Positions 33,477 through 43,053 of a stretch of 64,000 bases of DNA are shown here, in pieces. Origin of the DNA: Streptomyces avidinii. Its GTDB lineage: Bacteria; Actinomycetota; Actinomycetes; Streptomycetales; Streptomycetaceae. Under the pieces are notes generated by a model that did not search any database, had not been told where the DNA came from, and was given only the letters and a program-made list of their open reading frames with translations. The DNA lies in contig NZ_BMVL01000019.1 in assembly GCF_014650695.1 (NCBI RefSeq), positions 1-64,000 of the forward strand, given 5' to 3'. Within the stretch, counting starts at the first letter, position 1; every line of letters begins with the position of its first letter. Both the position numbers and the translations under genes were made by a program.

Positions 33477-34388
33477 ATGTCCGACGAAGAGCCGTACCTC
33501 GTCCAGCCCGCGCCGGGGGTGTACGCCTACGTCCAGCCGGACGGCGGCTGGTGCCTCAACAACGCGGGGTTCGTGACCGACGGGGGCCGGACCCTGCTCG
33601 TCGACACCGCCGCCACCGAGCGGCGGGCCCTGGCGCTGCGCGAGGCGGTCGTGGCGGCCGGGGTGCCGCTCCCCCGCACCGTGGTCAACACCCACCACCA
33701 CGGCGACCACACGTACGGCAACGGCGTCTTCGCCCCCGAGGCGCTGATCCTCGGCCACGACAACGCGCGGTCCGAGCAGCTCGCCGCCGGGCACCAGTTG
33801 GAGCTGATCTGGCCCGCCACGGACTTCGGCGCGGTCGACATCGTTCCGCCCGACCTCACCTACAGCGACCGGGCGACCCTGTACGTCGGCGCGACGGAGG
33901 TGCGGGTCGTCCACCCGGGCGTCGCGCACACCACCGGGGACTCGGTCGTGTGGCTGCCCGGGCAGCGGGTGGTGTTCACCGGCGACCTGGTCTTCGCCGG
34001 CGGCACCCCGTTCCTGGCGATGGGCTCCCTGGCCGGATCGCTGCGGGCGCTGGAGCTGCTGCGCTCGCTGGACGCGGAGACCGTCGTACCGGGGCACGGG
34101 CCGCTGACCGACCCCTCGGCCTACGACTCCACCGAGCGCTATCTGCGCTACGTGGCCGAAATCGCCCGGGAGGGCCGGTCCAAGGGGCTGTCCCCGCTGG
34201 AGGTGGCCCAGCAGGCCGATCTCGGCGAGTTCGGGGCCTGGCGGGAGAGCGAGCGGCTGGTCGCGAACGTGCACCGGGCGTACGCGGAACTGGCCGGGAA
34301 GCCCGAGGGGGCGCCCCTGGACATCCTTGCCGTCCTGACGGACATGACGGTGATGAACGGCGGAACACCGATCCTCTGCCACGCCTGA
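33477..34388 (+). CDS. MBL fold metallo-hydrolase
   Basis: A 303-residue metallo-beta-lactamase-fold enzyme. The metal motif HxHxDH is VNTHHHGDHTYGN near residues 74-86. Further ligands are His in VAHTTGDSVVWLP, Asp in VFTGDLVFAGG and His in VPGHGPLTD. This is the set for a binuclear zinc (or iron) site. The substrate is unknown; the fold includes glyoxalase II and lactonases. ATG at 33477 follows CGGGGAGAG. A helical-phase repeat lies upstream. Confidence 0.9.
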   Translation: MSDEEPYLVQPAPGVYAYVQPDGGWCLNNAGFVTDGGRTLLVDTAATERRALALREAVVAAGVPLPRTVVNTHHHGDHTYGNGVFAPEALILGHDNARSEQLAAGHQLELIWPATDFGAVDIVPPDLTYSDRATLYVGATEVRVVHPGVAHTTGDSVVWLPGQRVVFTGDLVFAGGTPFLAMGSLAGSLRALELLRSLDAETVVPGHGPLTDPSAYDSTERYLRYVAEIAREGRSKGLSPLEVAQQADLGEFGAWRESERLVANVHRAYAELAGKPEGAPLDILAVLTDMTVMNGGTPILCHA

Positions 34389-34430
34389 GACGGCGGGGCG
34401 GAACCGTTTCCTTCCGCCCGCACTCTGGAC

Positions 34431-34452
34431 GACATACCGACTGGTCGGCATG
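34431..34452. promoter_or_regulatory. Candidate TetR operator A (copy 1)
   Basis: GACATACCGACTGGT (34431-34445), continuing into TCGGCATG, is nearly palindromic (ACCGAC / GTCGG). It lies 69 bases before the phosphotransferase/acyl-CoA-dehydrogenase operon. The same 15-mer occurs inverted at 41597-41611 before the SDR/acyl-CoA ligase operon, and a weaker copy lies at 38962-38976 before the tetR gene between them. Confidence 0.65.
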
Positions 34453-34520
34453 ATGGCTGGCGACGGTGCTCCGACGCACCGTCGCTCTTCCCCTCCTCGA
34501 CTCGCACGGAGGTGCGCACC

Positions 34521-35570
34521 ATGACCTCAGCCCCGGCCGACCCGCGCGGCCTGGACCTGGAGCGACTGCGCGGTCATCTCGACCGGGCCCGGCCGGGACT
34601 CGTGTCCGGGGCGTTGCGCGGCCGGCTCATCGAGGGCGGCCGGTCGAATCTCACGTACGAGATCACGGACGGGACCGCCCGCTGGGTGGTCCGCCGGCCG
34701 CCGCTGGGCCACGTACTGGCCACCGCGCACGACATGCGGCGCGAGCACCGGGTGATCGAGGCGCTGCACGGCACGGCCGTGCCGGTGCCGGAGCCGCTGC
34801 TCCTGTGCGAGGACGAGGCCGTGCTCGGGGCGCCGTTCTACGTCATGGAGTACGTGGACGGAGTGCCCTACCGGACGGCCGAGCAGCTCGCCGCGCTCGG
34901 CCCGGAGCGGACCCGGCGGGCGGTGCTGGGCCTGGTCGACACCCTGGTCGAGTTGCACGCGGTGGACCCGCAGGCGGTGGGCCTGGGCGACTTCGGCCGG
35001 CCGGAGGGCTTCCTCGACCGGCAGTTGCGGCGCTGGGGCAAGCAGCTCGCGGCCTCCCGGGGCCGGGAGCTCGCCGGGATCGACGAGCTGCACGGCGCGC
35101 TCGGCCGCAGCCTCCCCGACTCCCCCGCCCCCACCGTGGTGCACGGGGACTTCCGGCTCGACAACGTGCTGATCGGTGGCCCGGACGACGTGATCCGGGC
35201 CGTGCTGGACTGGGAGATGTCCACGCTCGGGGATCCGCTGACCGACCTCGGGCTGCTCGTGATGTACAGCTCGGACCTGGGCGTGACCGGATCGCCGGTC
35301 AGTACGACGAGCGGGGCGCCGGGCCATCCGACGCCCGCCGAGCTCGTCGAGCGCTACGCCGCCCGCTCGGGGCGGGACACCGGAGCCATCGCCTGGTACA
35401 CGGCCTTCGCCTGGTTCAAGCTCGCCGTGATCCTCGAGGGCATCCACTACCGCTACACGCTGGGGCAGACCGTCGGAGCGGGCTTCGACCGGATCGGCGA
35501 GCTGGTCCCGGTCTTCATCGAGCACGGACTGACCACTCTCCAGAACCGCCAGGACCTCCAGGAAGGCTGA
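34521..35570 (+). CDS. Phosphotransferase family protein (ACAD10/11 APH-like)
   Basis: A 349-residue APH-fold kinase of the type fused to acyl-CoA dehydrogenases in animals (ACAD10/11). Seen: GGRSNLTYEITDGTARWVVR (nucleotide loop), YVMEYVDGVPYR, catalytic TVVHGDFRLDNVLIG, Mg site AVLDWEMSTLGDPLTDLG. GGAGG at 34508-34512 fixes the ATG at 34521. It lies 11 bases upstream of an acyl-CoA dehydrogenase gene, the same partnership as in ACAD10/11. There these proteins are reported to degrade 4-hydroxy acids through phosphorylation, so this operon may do so too; that step is inference. Confidence 0.88.
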   Translation: MTSAPADPRGLDLERLRGHLDRARPGLVSGALRGRLIEGGRSNLTYEITDGTARWVVRRPPLGHVLATAHDMRREHRVIEALHGTAVPVPEPLLLCEDEAVLGAPFYVMEYVDGVPYRTAEQLAALGPERTRRAVLGLVDTLVELHAVDPQAVGLGDFGRPEGFLDRQLRRWGKQLAASRGRELAGIDELHGALGRSLPDSPAPTVVHGDFRLDNVLIGGPDDVIRAVLDWEMSTLGDPLTDLGLLVMYSSDLGVTGSPVSTTSGAPGHPTPAELVERYAARSGRDTGAIAWYTAFAWFKLAVILEGIHYRYTLGQTVGAGFDRIGELVPVFIEHGLTTLQNRQDLQEG

Positions 35571-35581
35571 GGCACGCACCC

Positions 35582-36814
<1,233 letters not shown>

Positions 36815-36932
36815 ACGTGAGGGAATCGTGCAGGAGTTCGTGCGAACTCATGAACGAGGTGAAGGCGATGCGGGGGACCCTTTAAGAAACCTTGTTGAAT
36901 AACCCCGCACCCCCAAGGCGTTCTTGATTTGC

Positions 36933-36952
36933 GCCTGTCAATCGGAACAGGC
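36933..36952 (+). promoter_or_regulatory. Small leader hairpin before the subtilase gene
   Basis: GCCTGT (36933-36938) and ACAGGC (36947-36952) can pair in the leader, 51 bases before the ATG at 37004. The gap 36815-37003 holds no gene; TTGATT at 36922-36927 is a possible -35 without a clear -10. Confidence 0.35.
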
Positions 36953-37003
36953 TTCTCCAGAAGGTCTGACGCCCCCAACGTCAACACGAGGAGAACCCTC
37001 CAG

Positions 37004-38203
37004 ATGGCAACTCACAAGCGCTCGCGCGGTTTCCGGTACGCGGCGATCGGCACGGCAGCAGCCGCAGCTGCCGCCGTGACCATGATCACCTCCCCCTTCG
37101 CGGGGGCCGCCGCACCGGCCGAAGGCACCGTGTACGGCCTCGGCGCGCCCGGCGCGATCAGCGGGAGCTACGTCGTCATACTCGACGCATCCGCGAACAA
37201 GGAACAGCTCGCCCGCAAGTACGGCGGCGAGCTGAAGCGCTCCTACGGCTCCGGGGTCAACGGCTTCTCGGCCGACGGCCTGAGCGAGACCGAAGCCAAG
37301 CGGCTGGCCGCCGACCCGGCCGTCGGCAAGGTCGTGCAGAACAAGAAGTTCACCATCAAGACCTCCCAGCCCAACCCGCCGTCGTGGGGTCTGGACCGGA
37401 TCGACCAGACCGCCCAGGCGGGCGACAAGAAGTACGACTACCCCGATGGCGCCGGCGAGGGCGTGACGGCCTACGTCATCGACACCGGAGTCCGCACCAC
37501 CCACAAGGACTTCGGCGGCCGCGCGACGTCAGGCTTCGACGCCATCGACAACGACGACAGCGCCGACGACGGCAACGGTCACGGCACCCACGTGGCCGGC
37601 ACCATCGCGGGCACCGAGCACGGTGTCGCCAAGAAGGCGAAGATCGTCGCGGTGCGGGTGCTCGACGACAACGGCTCCGGCACCACCGAGCAGGTCGTCG
37701 CCGGCATCGACTGGGTCACCCAGCACCACAAGGGCCCGTCGGTCGCCAACATGAGCCTGGGCGGCGGCGCCGACGAGGCCCTCGACGAGGCGGTGCGCCG
37801 GGCCATCGCCTCCGGCGTCACCTTCGCCGTGGCGGCGGGCAACGAGTCGGCCGACGCCGGCCAGGGCTCGCCGTCCCGGGTTCCGGAGGCCATCACGGTG
37901 GCGTCCAGCACCATCGACGACAAGCAGTCCTCGTTCTCCAACTTCGGCTCCGTGGTGGACCTGTACGCGCCGGGCTCGGACATCACGTCCACCTGGAACG
38001 ACAGTGACACGGGCACGAAGACCATCTCCGGCACCTCCATGGCCACCCCGCACGTGGTGGGCGCGGCGGCGCTGTACCTGGCCGCGCACCCGGACTCGAC
38101 TCCGGCGCAGACGGCCTCGGCGCTGACGGGAGCGGCCACCTCCGGTGCCGTCACCAACCCGTCGGCGGGCACGGCGAACAAGCTGCTGAAGGTCGCCCCG
38201 TAG
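37004..38203 (+). CDS. Secreted subtilisin-like serine protease (S8)
   Basis: A 399-residue secreted preproenzyme. Signal peptide: residues 1-42 (twin-Arg-free, RSRGFRYAAIGTAAAAAAAV core, cleavage near AGAAA). The I9-type propeptide is at about 50-118 (SYVVILDASANKEQLARKYG). The protease domain has the catalytic triad Asp (TAYVIDTGVRTTH), His (DGNGHGTHVAGTIAG) and Ser (TISGTSMATPHVVG), with the oxyanion Asn in AAGNESADAG. GAGGAGA precedes the ATG. The order matches secreted alkaline serine proteases of Streptomyces. A G/C hairpin follows. Confidence 0.95.
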   Translation: MATHKRSRGFRYAAIGTAAAAAAAVTMITSPFAGAAAPAEGTVYGLGAPGAISGSYVVILDASANKEQLARKYGGELKRSYGSGVNGFSADGLSETEAKRLAADPAVGKVVQNKKFTIKTSQPNPPSWGLDRIDQTAQAGDKKYDYPDGAGEGVTAYVIDTGVRTTHKDFGGRATSGFDAIDNDDSADDGNGHGTHVAGTIAGTEHGVAKKAKIVAVRVLDDNGSGTTEQVVAGIDWVTQHHKGPSVANMSLGGGADEALDEAVRRAIASGVTFAVAAGNESADAGQGSPSRVPEAITVASSTIDDKQSSFSNFGSVVDLYAPGSDITSTWNDSDTGTKTISGTSMATPHVVGAAALYLAAHPDSTPAQTASALTGAATSGAVTNPSAGTANKLLKVAP

Positions 38204-38228
38204 CGGTCGGCTCCCGAGGCGCCTCAAG

Positions 38229-38276
38229 GGCTCTCTCGCCGTCCGGACCTGGGGGGATCCGTACGGCGGGAGGGCC
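38229..38276. terminator. Terminator hairpin after the subtilase gene
   Basis: CTCTCGCCGT (38233-38242) pairs with ACGGCGGGAG (38263-38272), nine pairs plus one G-T, and inner CGGA/TCCG bases add to the stem. It is 30 bases after the protease stop and lies between the convergent protease and tetR genes. Confidence 0.7.
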
Positions 38277-38303
38277 CCGTTCGCATGACTCCCGGCGCCG
38301 GGC

Positions 38304-38909
38304 CTACGGGCGCAGGGCGCGCAGCAGCAGGTCGGCGAGGTGATCGGCGACCTGCTGAGGCGTGAGCGGGCCGTCCGCCCGGTACCAGGTAGACAGGTGG
38401 TGCACGGACCCGAAGTGGTAGTCCACCACCAGATCGGCGGGGGTGGCGCTGGAGAACACCCCCGTACGCTGGCCCTCCTCGACCAGCGCCCGGAAGCGCT
38501 CGTGGTAGCGCCGGCGCTCCGCCCGCACCTGCTTGAACTTCTCCGGGCTGAGCTGGTGCATCGACCGGAAGAAGATCATCGCGTCGTCGAGGTTCTCGAT
38601 GGTGGTGACGACCACGTCGGCGGCCGCGGCGCGCAGCCGCTCCTCGACGGGCGCGTCGGAGTCGGCCACCGCATCGAGGCGCTGCTGCTGGAGCCGAAGC
38701 ATCCGCGCGTACACCTCGTGCAGCAGGTCGTCCTTGGACCCGAAGTAGTGGTAGAGCGCGCCCTTCGTGACGCCGGCCGCCTCGACGATCTCCTGGACCG
38801 AGGTGCGGTCGTAGCCGCGCTCGGCGAAGAGCCGGGTGGCGACGGCCAGCAGCCGCTGCGGTACCGGGGCCTCGTGCGTGCCTGCGGGTTCCGTGGTCCT
38901 GGCCGCCAT
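38304..38909 (-). CDS. TetR family transcriptional regulator (regulon A)
   Basis: A 201-residue TetR-family regulator. The helix-turn-helix lies at about residues 22-62 (TRLFAERGYDRTSVQEIVEAAGVTKGALYHYFGSKDDLL). The effector domain resembles KstR2/FadR-like acyl-CoA-sensing regulators of actinobacteria. It is placed between two acyl-CoA catabolic operons that share the 15-mer GACATACCGACTGGT in their promoters, and a weaker 11-of-15 match lies at 38962-38976, 53 bases before its own start. I infer that it represses both operons and itself, with an acyl-CoA inducer. Confidence 0.88.
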   Translation of the reverse strand: MAARTTEPAGTHEAPVPQRLLAVATRLFAERGYDRTSVQEIVEAAGVTKGALYHYFGSKDDLLHEVYARMLRLQQQRLDAVADSDAPVEERLRAAAADVVVTTIENLDDAMIFFRSMHQLSPEKFKQVRAERRRYHERFRALVEEGQRTGVFSSATPADLVVDYHFGSVHHLSTWYRADGPLTPQQVADHLADLLLRALRP

Positions 38910-38961
38910 GGCGCTGACCTTCCCTTCCTGATTCCTGCCCGGTCACGGGGACCGGCTGTAC

Positions 38962-38976
38962 GACCCTCCGACTGTT
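38962..38976. promoter_or_regulatory. Weak candidate TetR operator A (copy 3)
   Basis: GACCCTCCGACTGTT agrees with GACATACCGACTGGT at 11 of 15 positions. It lies 53 bases upstream of the tetR start (38909), between that gene and the acyl-CoA ligase stop. Confidence 0.35.
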
Positions 38977-38977
38977 T

Positions 38978-40789
38978 TCAGCCGCGATCGCGCAGTTCCC
39001 GTCGCAGGATCTTGCCACTGGTCGTCTTCGGAAGGACAGGCAGGATCTCGACCTGGCGCGGGTATTTGTACGCGGCGATGCGCTCGGCGCAGTAGGCGGA
39101 CAGCTCCGCCGGCTCCACCGAGGTGCCGGGGCGCAGGCTCACGTACGCCTTCACGCTCTCCCCGCGGTACGCGTCCGGCACCCCGACCACCGCGGCCTCG
39201 CGGACGGCGGGGTGGGTGTACAGCACGTCCTCGACCTCCCGCGGCCAGACCTTGAAGCCGGAGGCGTTGATCATGTCCTTCTTGCGGTCGACGACGTAGA
39301 GCCAGCCGTCCGGGTCCATGAATCCGACGTCGCCGGTGCGCAGTTCGCCCTCCGGGAAGGCCTTGGCGGTGTCGGCGGGCAGGCCCCAGTAGCCGGGCAC
39401 CACCTGCGGGCCGCGGACGGCGATCTCGCCGGTCTCTCCGAAGGGGACCTCGGCTCCGTGCTCGTCGAGGATGCGGACGACGGTGTCGGCGCCGGGCAGG
39501 CCCACGGAGAGGGTCCCGGACACGGGGTCGACCGGCGCCTCCAGGTGCACGGGGACGCTGGCGCAGGGGGCGGTGCACTCGGTGAGGCCGTAGCCGTTGC
39601 GGAGGTAGAAGCCGAAGGCGGCGCGCAGGCGCTCGACGAGTGCGGGCGGCAGCGGGGCGCCGCCGGAGGAGATCACCCGGAACGAGGCGAAGTGGTCGGG
39701 GGTGACGCCGGGGTGGGCGGCGAGGGCCATGAAGGCGGTGGCCGGGCCGACGGTGTAGGCGGGGCGGTGTTCGAGGAAGGCGTCGAGCACGGCGCCCGCG
39801 TCGAAGCGGTGGGCGAGGACCAGGGTGCCGGCGTTGGCGAAGCAGGCGGCGAGCTCGCAGACCATGCCGGTGATGTGGAAGAGCGGCGCGAGGGCGAAGT
39901 AGGTGGCGCCCTCGGGCAGGGGGTGGGAGGTGACCTGGCGGACGGCGTTGTACGTGAGCGCGCCGTGCGGGTTCATCGCGCCCTTGGGAGTACCGCTGGT
40001 GCCGGAGGTGTAGCTGATCAGGGCGGTGTCGGCGGCGGTGAGGTGCGGCTGGTCCGGCGCGGACCGCCGGCCGCGGGCCACCGTGAGGAGGTCGGCGGGA
40101 TCGAGGCCGGCGGCGGCTGCGGGGTCTGCGGAGGCTGCGGGGTCTGCGGTGGCGTCCGGGCCGGCCGGATGCTCGCGGCCGGCCACCGCGTCCGGCGCGT
40201 CCGCCTGGGCCGGCACGAACGGCCGGGCGGGGGCCGCGGCGCGGTCCGCCGCCGGGCCGAAGAGCCGCGGGTCGTTGCGGGTCTGGAAGTCCAGGTCCGA
40301 CGTGGTCAGCACGGTCCGCACGGCACTGTCCCGCGCGGTCTCGCGCACGTACGCCGCCCACACGCGGCCTTCGCAGACGAGCGCGGCGGCCCCCGAGTCG
40401 CGGAGGATATGCCCCATCTCACCAGATTTGTACATGGGGTTGAGCGGGACGACGACGGCCCCGGCCTTCCAGGCGGCGAGGACGGCGAGCACGAAGTGCG
40501 GGGTGTTCTGCAACATGACGGCGACCCGGTCGCCGCGCCGGACGCCCCGCTCCGCGAGGTGACCGGCGACGGAGTCGGAGAGCGCGTCGGCCTCGGCGTA
40601 GCCGATCCGGCCGTCGAAGTAGGCCAGCGCGGTGCGCTCGGGGGCCCGGGCGACGGCCTCGCGGAAGGCGTGCAGCACGGTGGGCGGCGGGTCGACGGGC
40701 GCCCGCTGGACCTCGGTGAGCCGCCCGAGCCAGGGCTTCGCGGCATACAGGGACACCTGGGAGGTCCTGGAGTCCTGCGAGGGGGTCAC
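38978..40789 (-). CDS. AMP-binding acyl-CoA ligase
   Basis: A 603-residue ANL-superfamily ligase that adenylates a carboxylic acid and transfers it to CoA. Motifs: phosphate-binding YTSGTSGTPKGAM, NGYGLTECTAP, LRTGDVGFMDPDGWLYVVDR (catalytic Asp and hinge), and C-terminal LPKTTSGKILRREL with the catalytic Lys. An Ala/Pro-rich linker of about 70 residues (AADRAAAPARPFVPAQADAP and so on) separates two parts of the N-domain, longer than usual. I chose GTG at 40789 because it overlaps the SDR stop by 4 bases and follows GGAGACC; an ATG at 40801 is possible. It is the second gene of the SDR operon. Substrate is unknown. Confidence 0.9.
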   Translation of the reverse strand: MTPSQDSRTSQVSLYAAKPWLGRLTEVQRAPVDPPPTVLHAFREAVARAPERTALAYFDGRIGYAEADALSDSVAGHLAERGVRRGDRVAVMLQNTPHFVLAVLAAWKAGAVVVPLNPMYKSGEMGHILRDSGAAALVCEGRVWAAYVRETARDSAVRTVLTTSDLDFQTRNDPRLFGPAADRAAAPARPFVPAQADAPDAVAGREHPAGPDATADPAASADPAAAAGLDPADLLTVARGRRSAPDQPHLTAADTALISYTSGTSGTPKGAMNPHGALTYNAVRQVTSHPLPEGATYFALAPLFHITGMVCELAACFANAGTLVLAHRFDAGAVLDAFLEHRPAYTVGPATAFMALAAHPGVTPDHFASFRVISSGGAPLPPALVERLRAAFGFYLRNGYGLTECTAPCASVPVHLEAPVDPVSGTLSVGLPGADTVVRILDEHGAEVPFGETGEIAVRGPQVVPGYWGLPADTAKAFPEGELRTGDVGFMDPDGWLYVVDRKKDMINASGFKVWPREVEDVLYTHPAVREAAVVGVPDAYRGESVKAYVSLRPGTSVEPAELSAYCAERIAAYKYPRQVEILPVLPKTTSGKILRRELRDRG

Positions 40790-41550
40790 CGGGTCTCCCA
40801 TTTCTGCTGGAGGTGGTTCATGCCGCTCAGCCAGCGATCCGGCTCGGTGGCGCGGGCGGCGTAGAAGTCGGCGACCTCGGGGTGCGGGAGGATCAAGAAT
40901 CGGCCCTTCTCCATGCCGTCGAACAGCGCGTCCGCGACCGCTTCCGGCTCGATCGCGGTCGGCGCGAGAACGAGTTCGCCCGCCGAACCCGCGGCGGTCA
41001 GCATGTCGGTGCGCACCCCTTGCGGACAGATGGCGTGGACCTGGACGCCCCGGTGGCGGTAGGTCAGCGAGAGCCATTCGGCGAAGGCGAGCGCACCGTG
41101 CTTCGTGACACTGTACGGGGCCGCTCCGATCATGGTCAGCAGCCCTGCGGCCGAGACGGTGGACACGAAGCGGCCGCTCCCCCGCTCGACCCAGTCCGGC
41201 AGCAGCAGTCTGGCGGCGCGGACGTGGGCCATGACGTTGGTGTCCCAAGCGGCCTCCCAGACGGCCTCGTCGGCGAAGGCGTCGCCGCCGGAGGCGAGCC
41301 CGGCGTTGGCGCAGTAGATGTCGACCGTCCCGCCGAGGGCCTCGCGGGCCTCGGCCACGACGGCCGAGGCGTCGCCCGGCACCGGGATCGCCCGCGCGCC
41401 GATGGACCCCGCGACCGCGGCGGCCTTGGCCGGGTCGAGGTCGTTGACCACCACCGTGGCGCCCTCGGCCGCGAAGCGGTGCGCGAGGGCGGCGCCGATG
41501 CCGCCGCCCGCGCCGGTGACGACGACTCGCTGGTCCTGGTACGCGCTCAC
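40786..41550 (-). CDS. Short-chain dehydrogenase/reductase (SDR)
   Basis: A 254-residue classical SDR. NAD(P)-binding TGAGGGIGAALAH is near residue 12, NAG in YCANAGLASGG, and the catalytic Ser-Tyr-Lys set is in STVSAAGLLTMIGAAPYSVTKHG. A GAGAGG ribosome site 8 bases upstream favours the GTG at 41550 over the GTG at 41557-41559. It forms an operon with the acyl-CoA ligase and probably makes a hydroxyacyl or alcohol oxidation step. The operator-like site at 41597-41611 lies in its promoter. Confidence 0.9.
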   Translation of the reverse strand: MSAYQDQRVVVTGAGGGIGAALAHRFAAEGATVVVNDLDPAKAAAVAGSIGARAIPVPGDASAVVAEAREALGGTVDIYCANAGLASGGDAFADEAVWEAAWDTNVMAHVRAARLLLPDWVERGSGRFVSTVSAAGLLTMIGAAPYSVTKHGALAFAEWLSLTYRHRGVQVHAICPQGVRTDMLTAAGSAGELVLAPTAIEPEAVADALFDGMEKGRFLILPHPEVADFYAARATEPDRWLSGMNHLQQKWETR

Positions 41551-41596
41551 GGGGTCCACCTCTCGTGCGGCCGGATGCCGGATCGTGGGCAGACTA

Positions 41597-41611
41597 ACCA
41601 GTCGGTATGTC
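41597..41611. promoter_or_regulatory. Candidate TetR operator A (copy 2)
   Basis: ACCAGTCGGTATGTC is the exact reverse complement of the 15-mer at 34431-34445. It lies in the divergent gap between the SDR start (41550) and the NamZ-type gene (41646), 47 bases before the SDR start. Confidence 0.65.
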
Positions 41612-41645
41612 AGGAGGAAAGGGGCGGGACTCGTAGCGTGGCCGG

Positions 41646-42959
41646 ATGACGCTGTCGCGACGCGGGGTGCTGGGGCTGGCGGGGGCCATCGGGTCGGCGG
41701 GTGCCTTGGGGGCGGCGGGGCGCAGCGAGTCCACGGGGACCACCGGGACCACCGGGACCACCGGACACGCCCGGACCGCCGGGGCCGGGGCGGCCACCGG
41801 GGCGGCCGGCCGGGTGCGTACCGGCTTCGACCGGCTCGCCGCGGACGGGTACGCCGCGCTGGCCGGGGAGAAGGTCGGGGTGGTCACCAACCCCACCGGG
41901 ATCACCGCCGACGCCCGGCACCTGGTCGACGTACTGCACGCGGACGAACGGGTCGACCTGGTCGCGGTGTTCGGGCCCGAGCACGGGTTCCGCGGGACGG
42001 CGCAGGCGGGCGGGTCCGAGGGGGCCTCCCTGGACCCGGCGACCGGACTGCCGGTGTACGACACGTACGGCCGGAGCGGGCAGCAGCTCGCGGACGTCTT
42101 CGCGGCGGCCGGGATCGACACCGTCCTCTTCGACATCCAGGACGTCGGGGCCCGCTTCTACACCTACATCTGGACGCTCTACGACTGCATGCGCGCGGCC
42201 GCGCTCGCCGGCAAGGCGGTGGTGGTGCTGGACCGCCCCAATCCGGTGGGCGGCCGGCGGGCCGCGGGGCCCGTACTGGAGCGGCCGTACGCGAGCTTCG
42301 TCGGGCGGGAGCCGATCGCCCTCGCGCACGGGATGACGGCGGCCGAACTGGCCCGGCTCTTCAACGGCGAGTTCCTGACGGACCGGCCCGTCCGGCTGCG
42401 GACGGTGCCCCTGTCCGGATGGCGGCGGGAGTCGTTCTTCGGGGAGACGGGGCTGCCGTGGATGCCGCCCAGCCCGAACATGCCGACGCCGGACACGGCC
42501 CTCGCGTACGCCGGTACCTGCCTGTTCGAGGGGACGAACCTCTCCGAGGGACGCGGAACGACCACGCCCTTCGAGGTGGTGGGCGCGGAGGGGATCGACC
42601 GGCGGTGGGCGGAGGCGGCGAACGCGCTGGGGCTGCCCGGGGTGTGGTTCCGGGAGGCGTACTTCACACCGAGCTTCTCCAAGCACGAGGGGAAGGTGTG
42701 CGGTGGAGTCCGGCTGATCGTGCACGATCGGGACGCCTTCGACCCGGTACGGGCCGGGATCGGGCTGCTGATCACCGCGCGGCGGGTGTGGAGCGGCTTC
42801 GGCTGGCGCGCGGACCACTGGATCGACCGGCTGACCGGCTCGGACCGGGTACGGACCCTGGTGGAGGCGGGGGCCGACGTGGACGAGGTGGTGGGCGACT
42901 GGGCGGTGGGACTGGCGCGCTTCGGGGCGGTGCGCGAAAAATACCTGCTCTACCCGTGA
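41646..42959 (+). CDS. Secreted DUF1343 / NamZ-type exo-N-acetylmuramidase
   Basis: A 437-residue exported protein. The signal peptide contains a twin-arginine motif (SRRGVLGLAGAIGSAGALGA), so export by Tat is likely. A short Thr/Gly repeat from three 9-base units follows at about residues 29-40. The DUF1343 domain begins RTGFDRLAADGYAALAGEKV, with FGPEHGFRGTAQAG, LFDIQDVGARFYTYIW, GTTTPFEVVGAEGID and FTPSFSKHEGKVCGG. DUF1343 proteins have been shown in other bacteria (NamZ) to remove non-reducing-end MurNAc from peptidoglycan. A role in cell-wall turnover is inferred. It is divergent from the SDR operon. Confidence 0.88.
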   Translation: MTLSRRGVLGLAGAIGSAGALGAAGRSESTGTTGTTGTTGHARTAGAGAATGAAGRVRTGFDRLAADGYAALAGEKVGVVTNPTGITADARHLVDVLHADERVDLVAVFGPEHGFRGTAQAGGSEGASLDPATGLPVYDTYGRSGQQLADVFAAAGIDTVLFDIQDVGARFYTYIWTLYDCMRAAALAGKAVVVLDRPNPVGGRRAAGPVLERPYASFVGREPIALAHGMTAAELARLFNGEFLTDRPVRLRTVPLSGWRRESFFGETGLPWMPPSPNMPTPDTALAYAGTCLFEGTNLSEGRGTTTPFEVVGAEGIDRRWAEAANALGLPGVWFREAYFTPSFSKHEGKVCGGVRLIVHDRDAFDPVRAGIGLLITARRVWSGFGWRADHWIDRLTGSDRVRTLVEAGADVDEVVGDWAVGLARFGAVREKYLLYP

Positions 42960-43053
42960 GCCTTCCGTGAGCCGACCGCGTCAGGGGGCTGGTCGGGCGG
43001 GCGCAGCAGCAGGATGCTGACTGCACCGGAGGCACGGCGTGGAGGGGGACGTC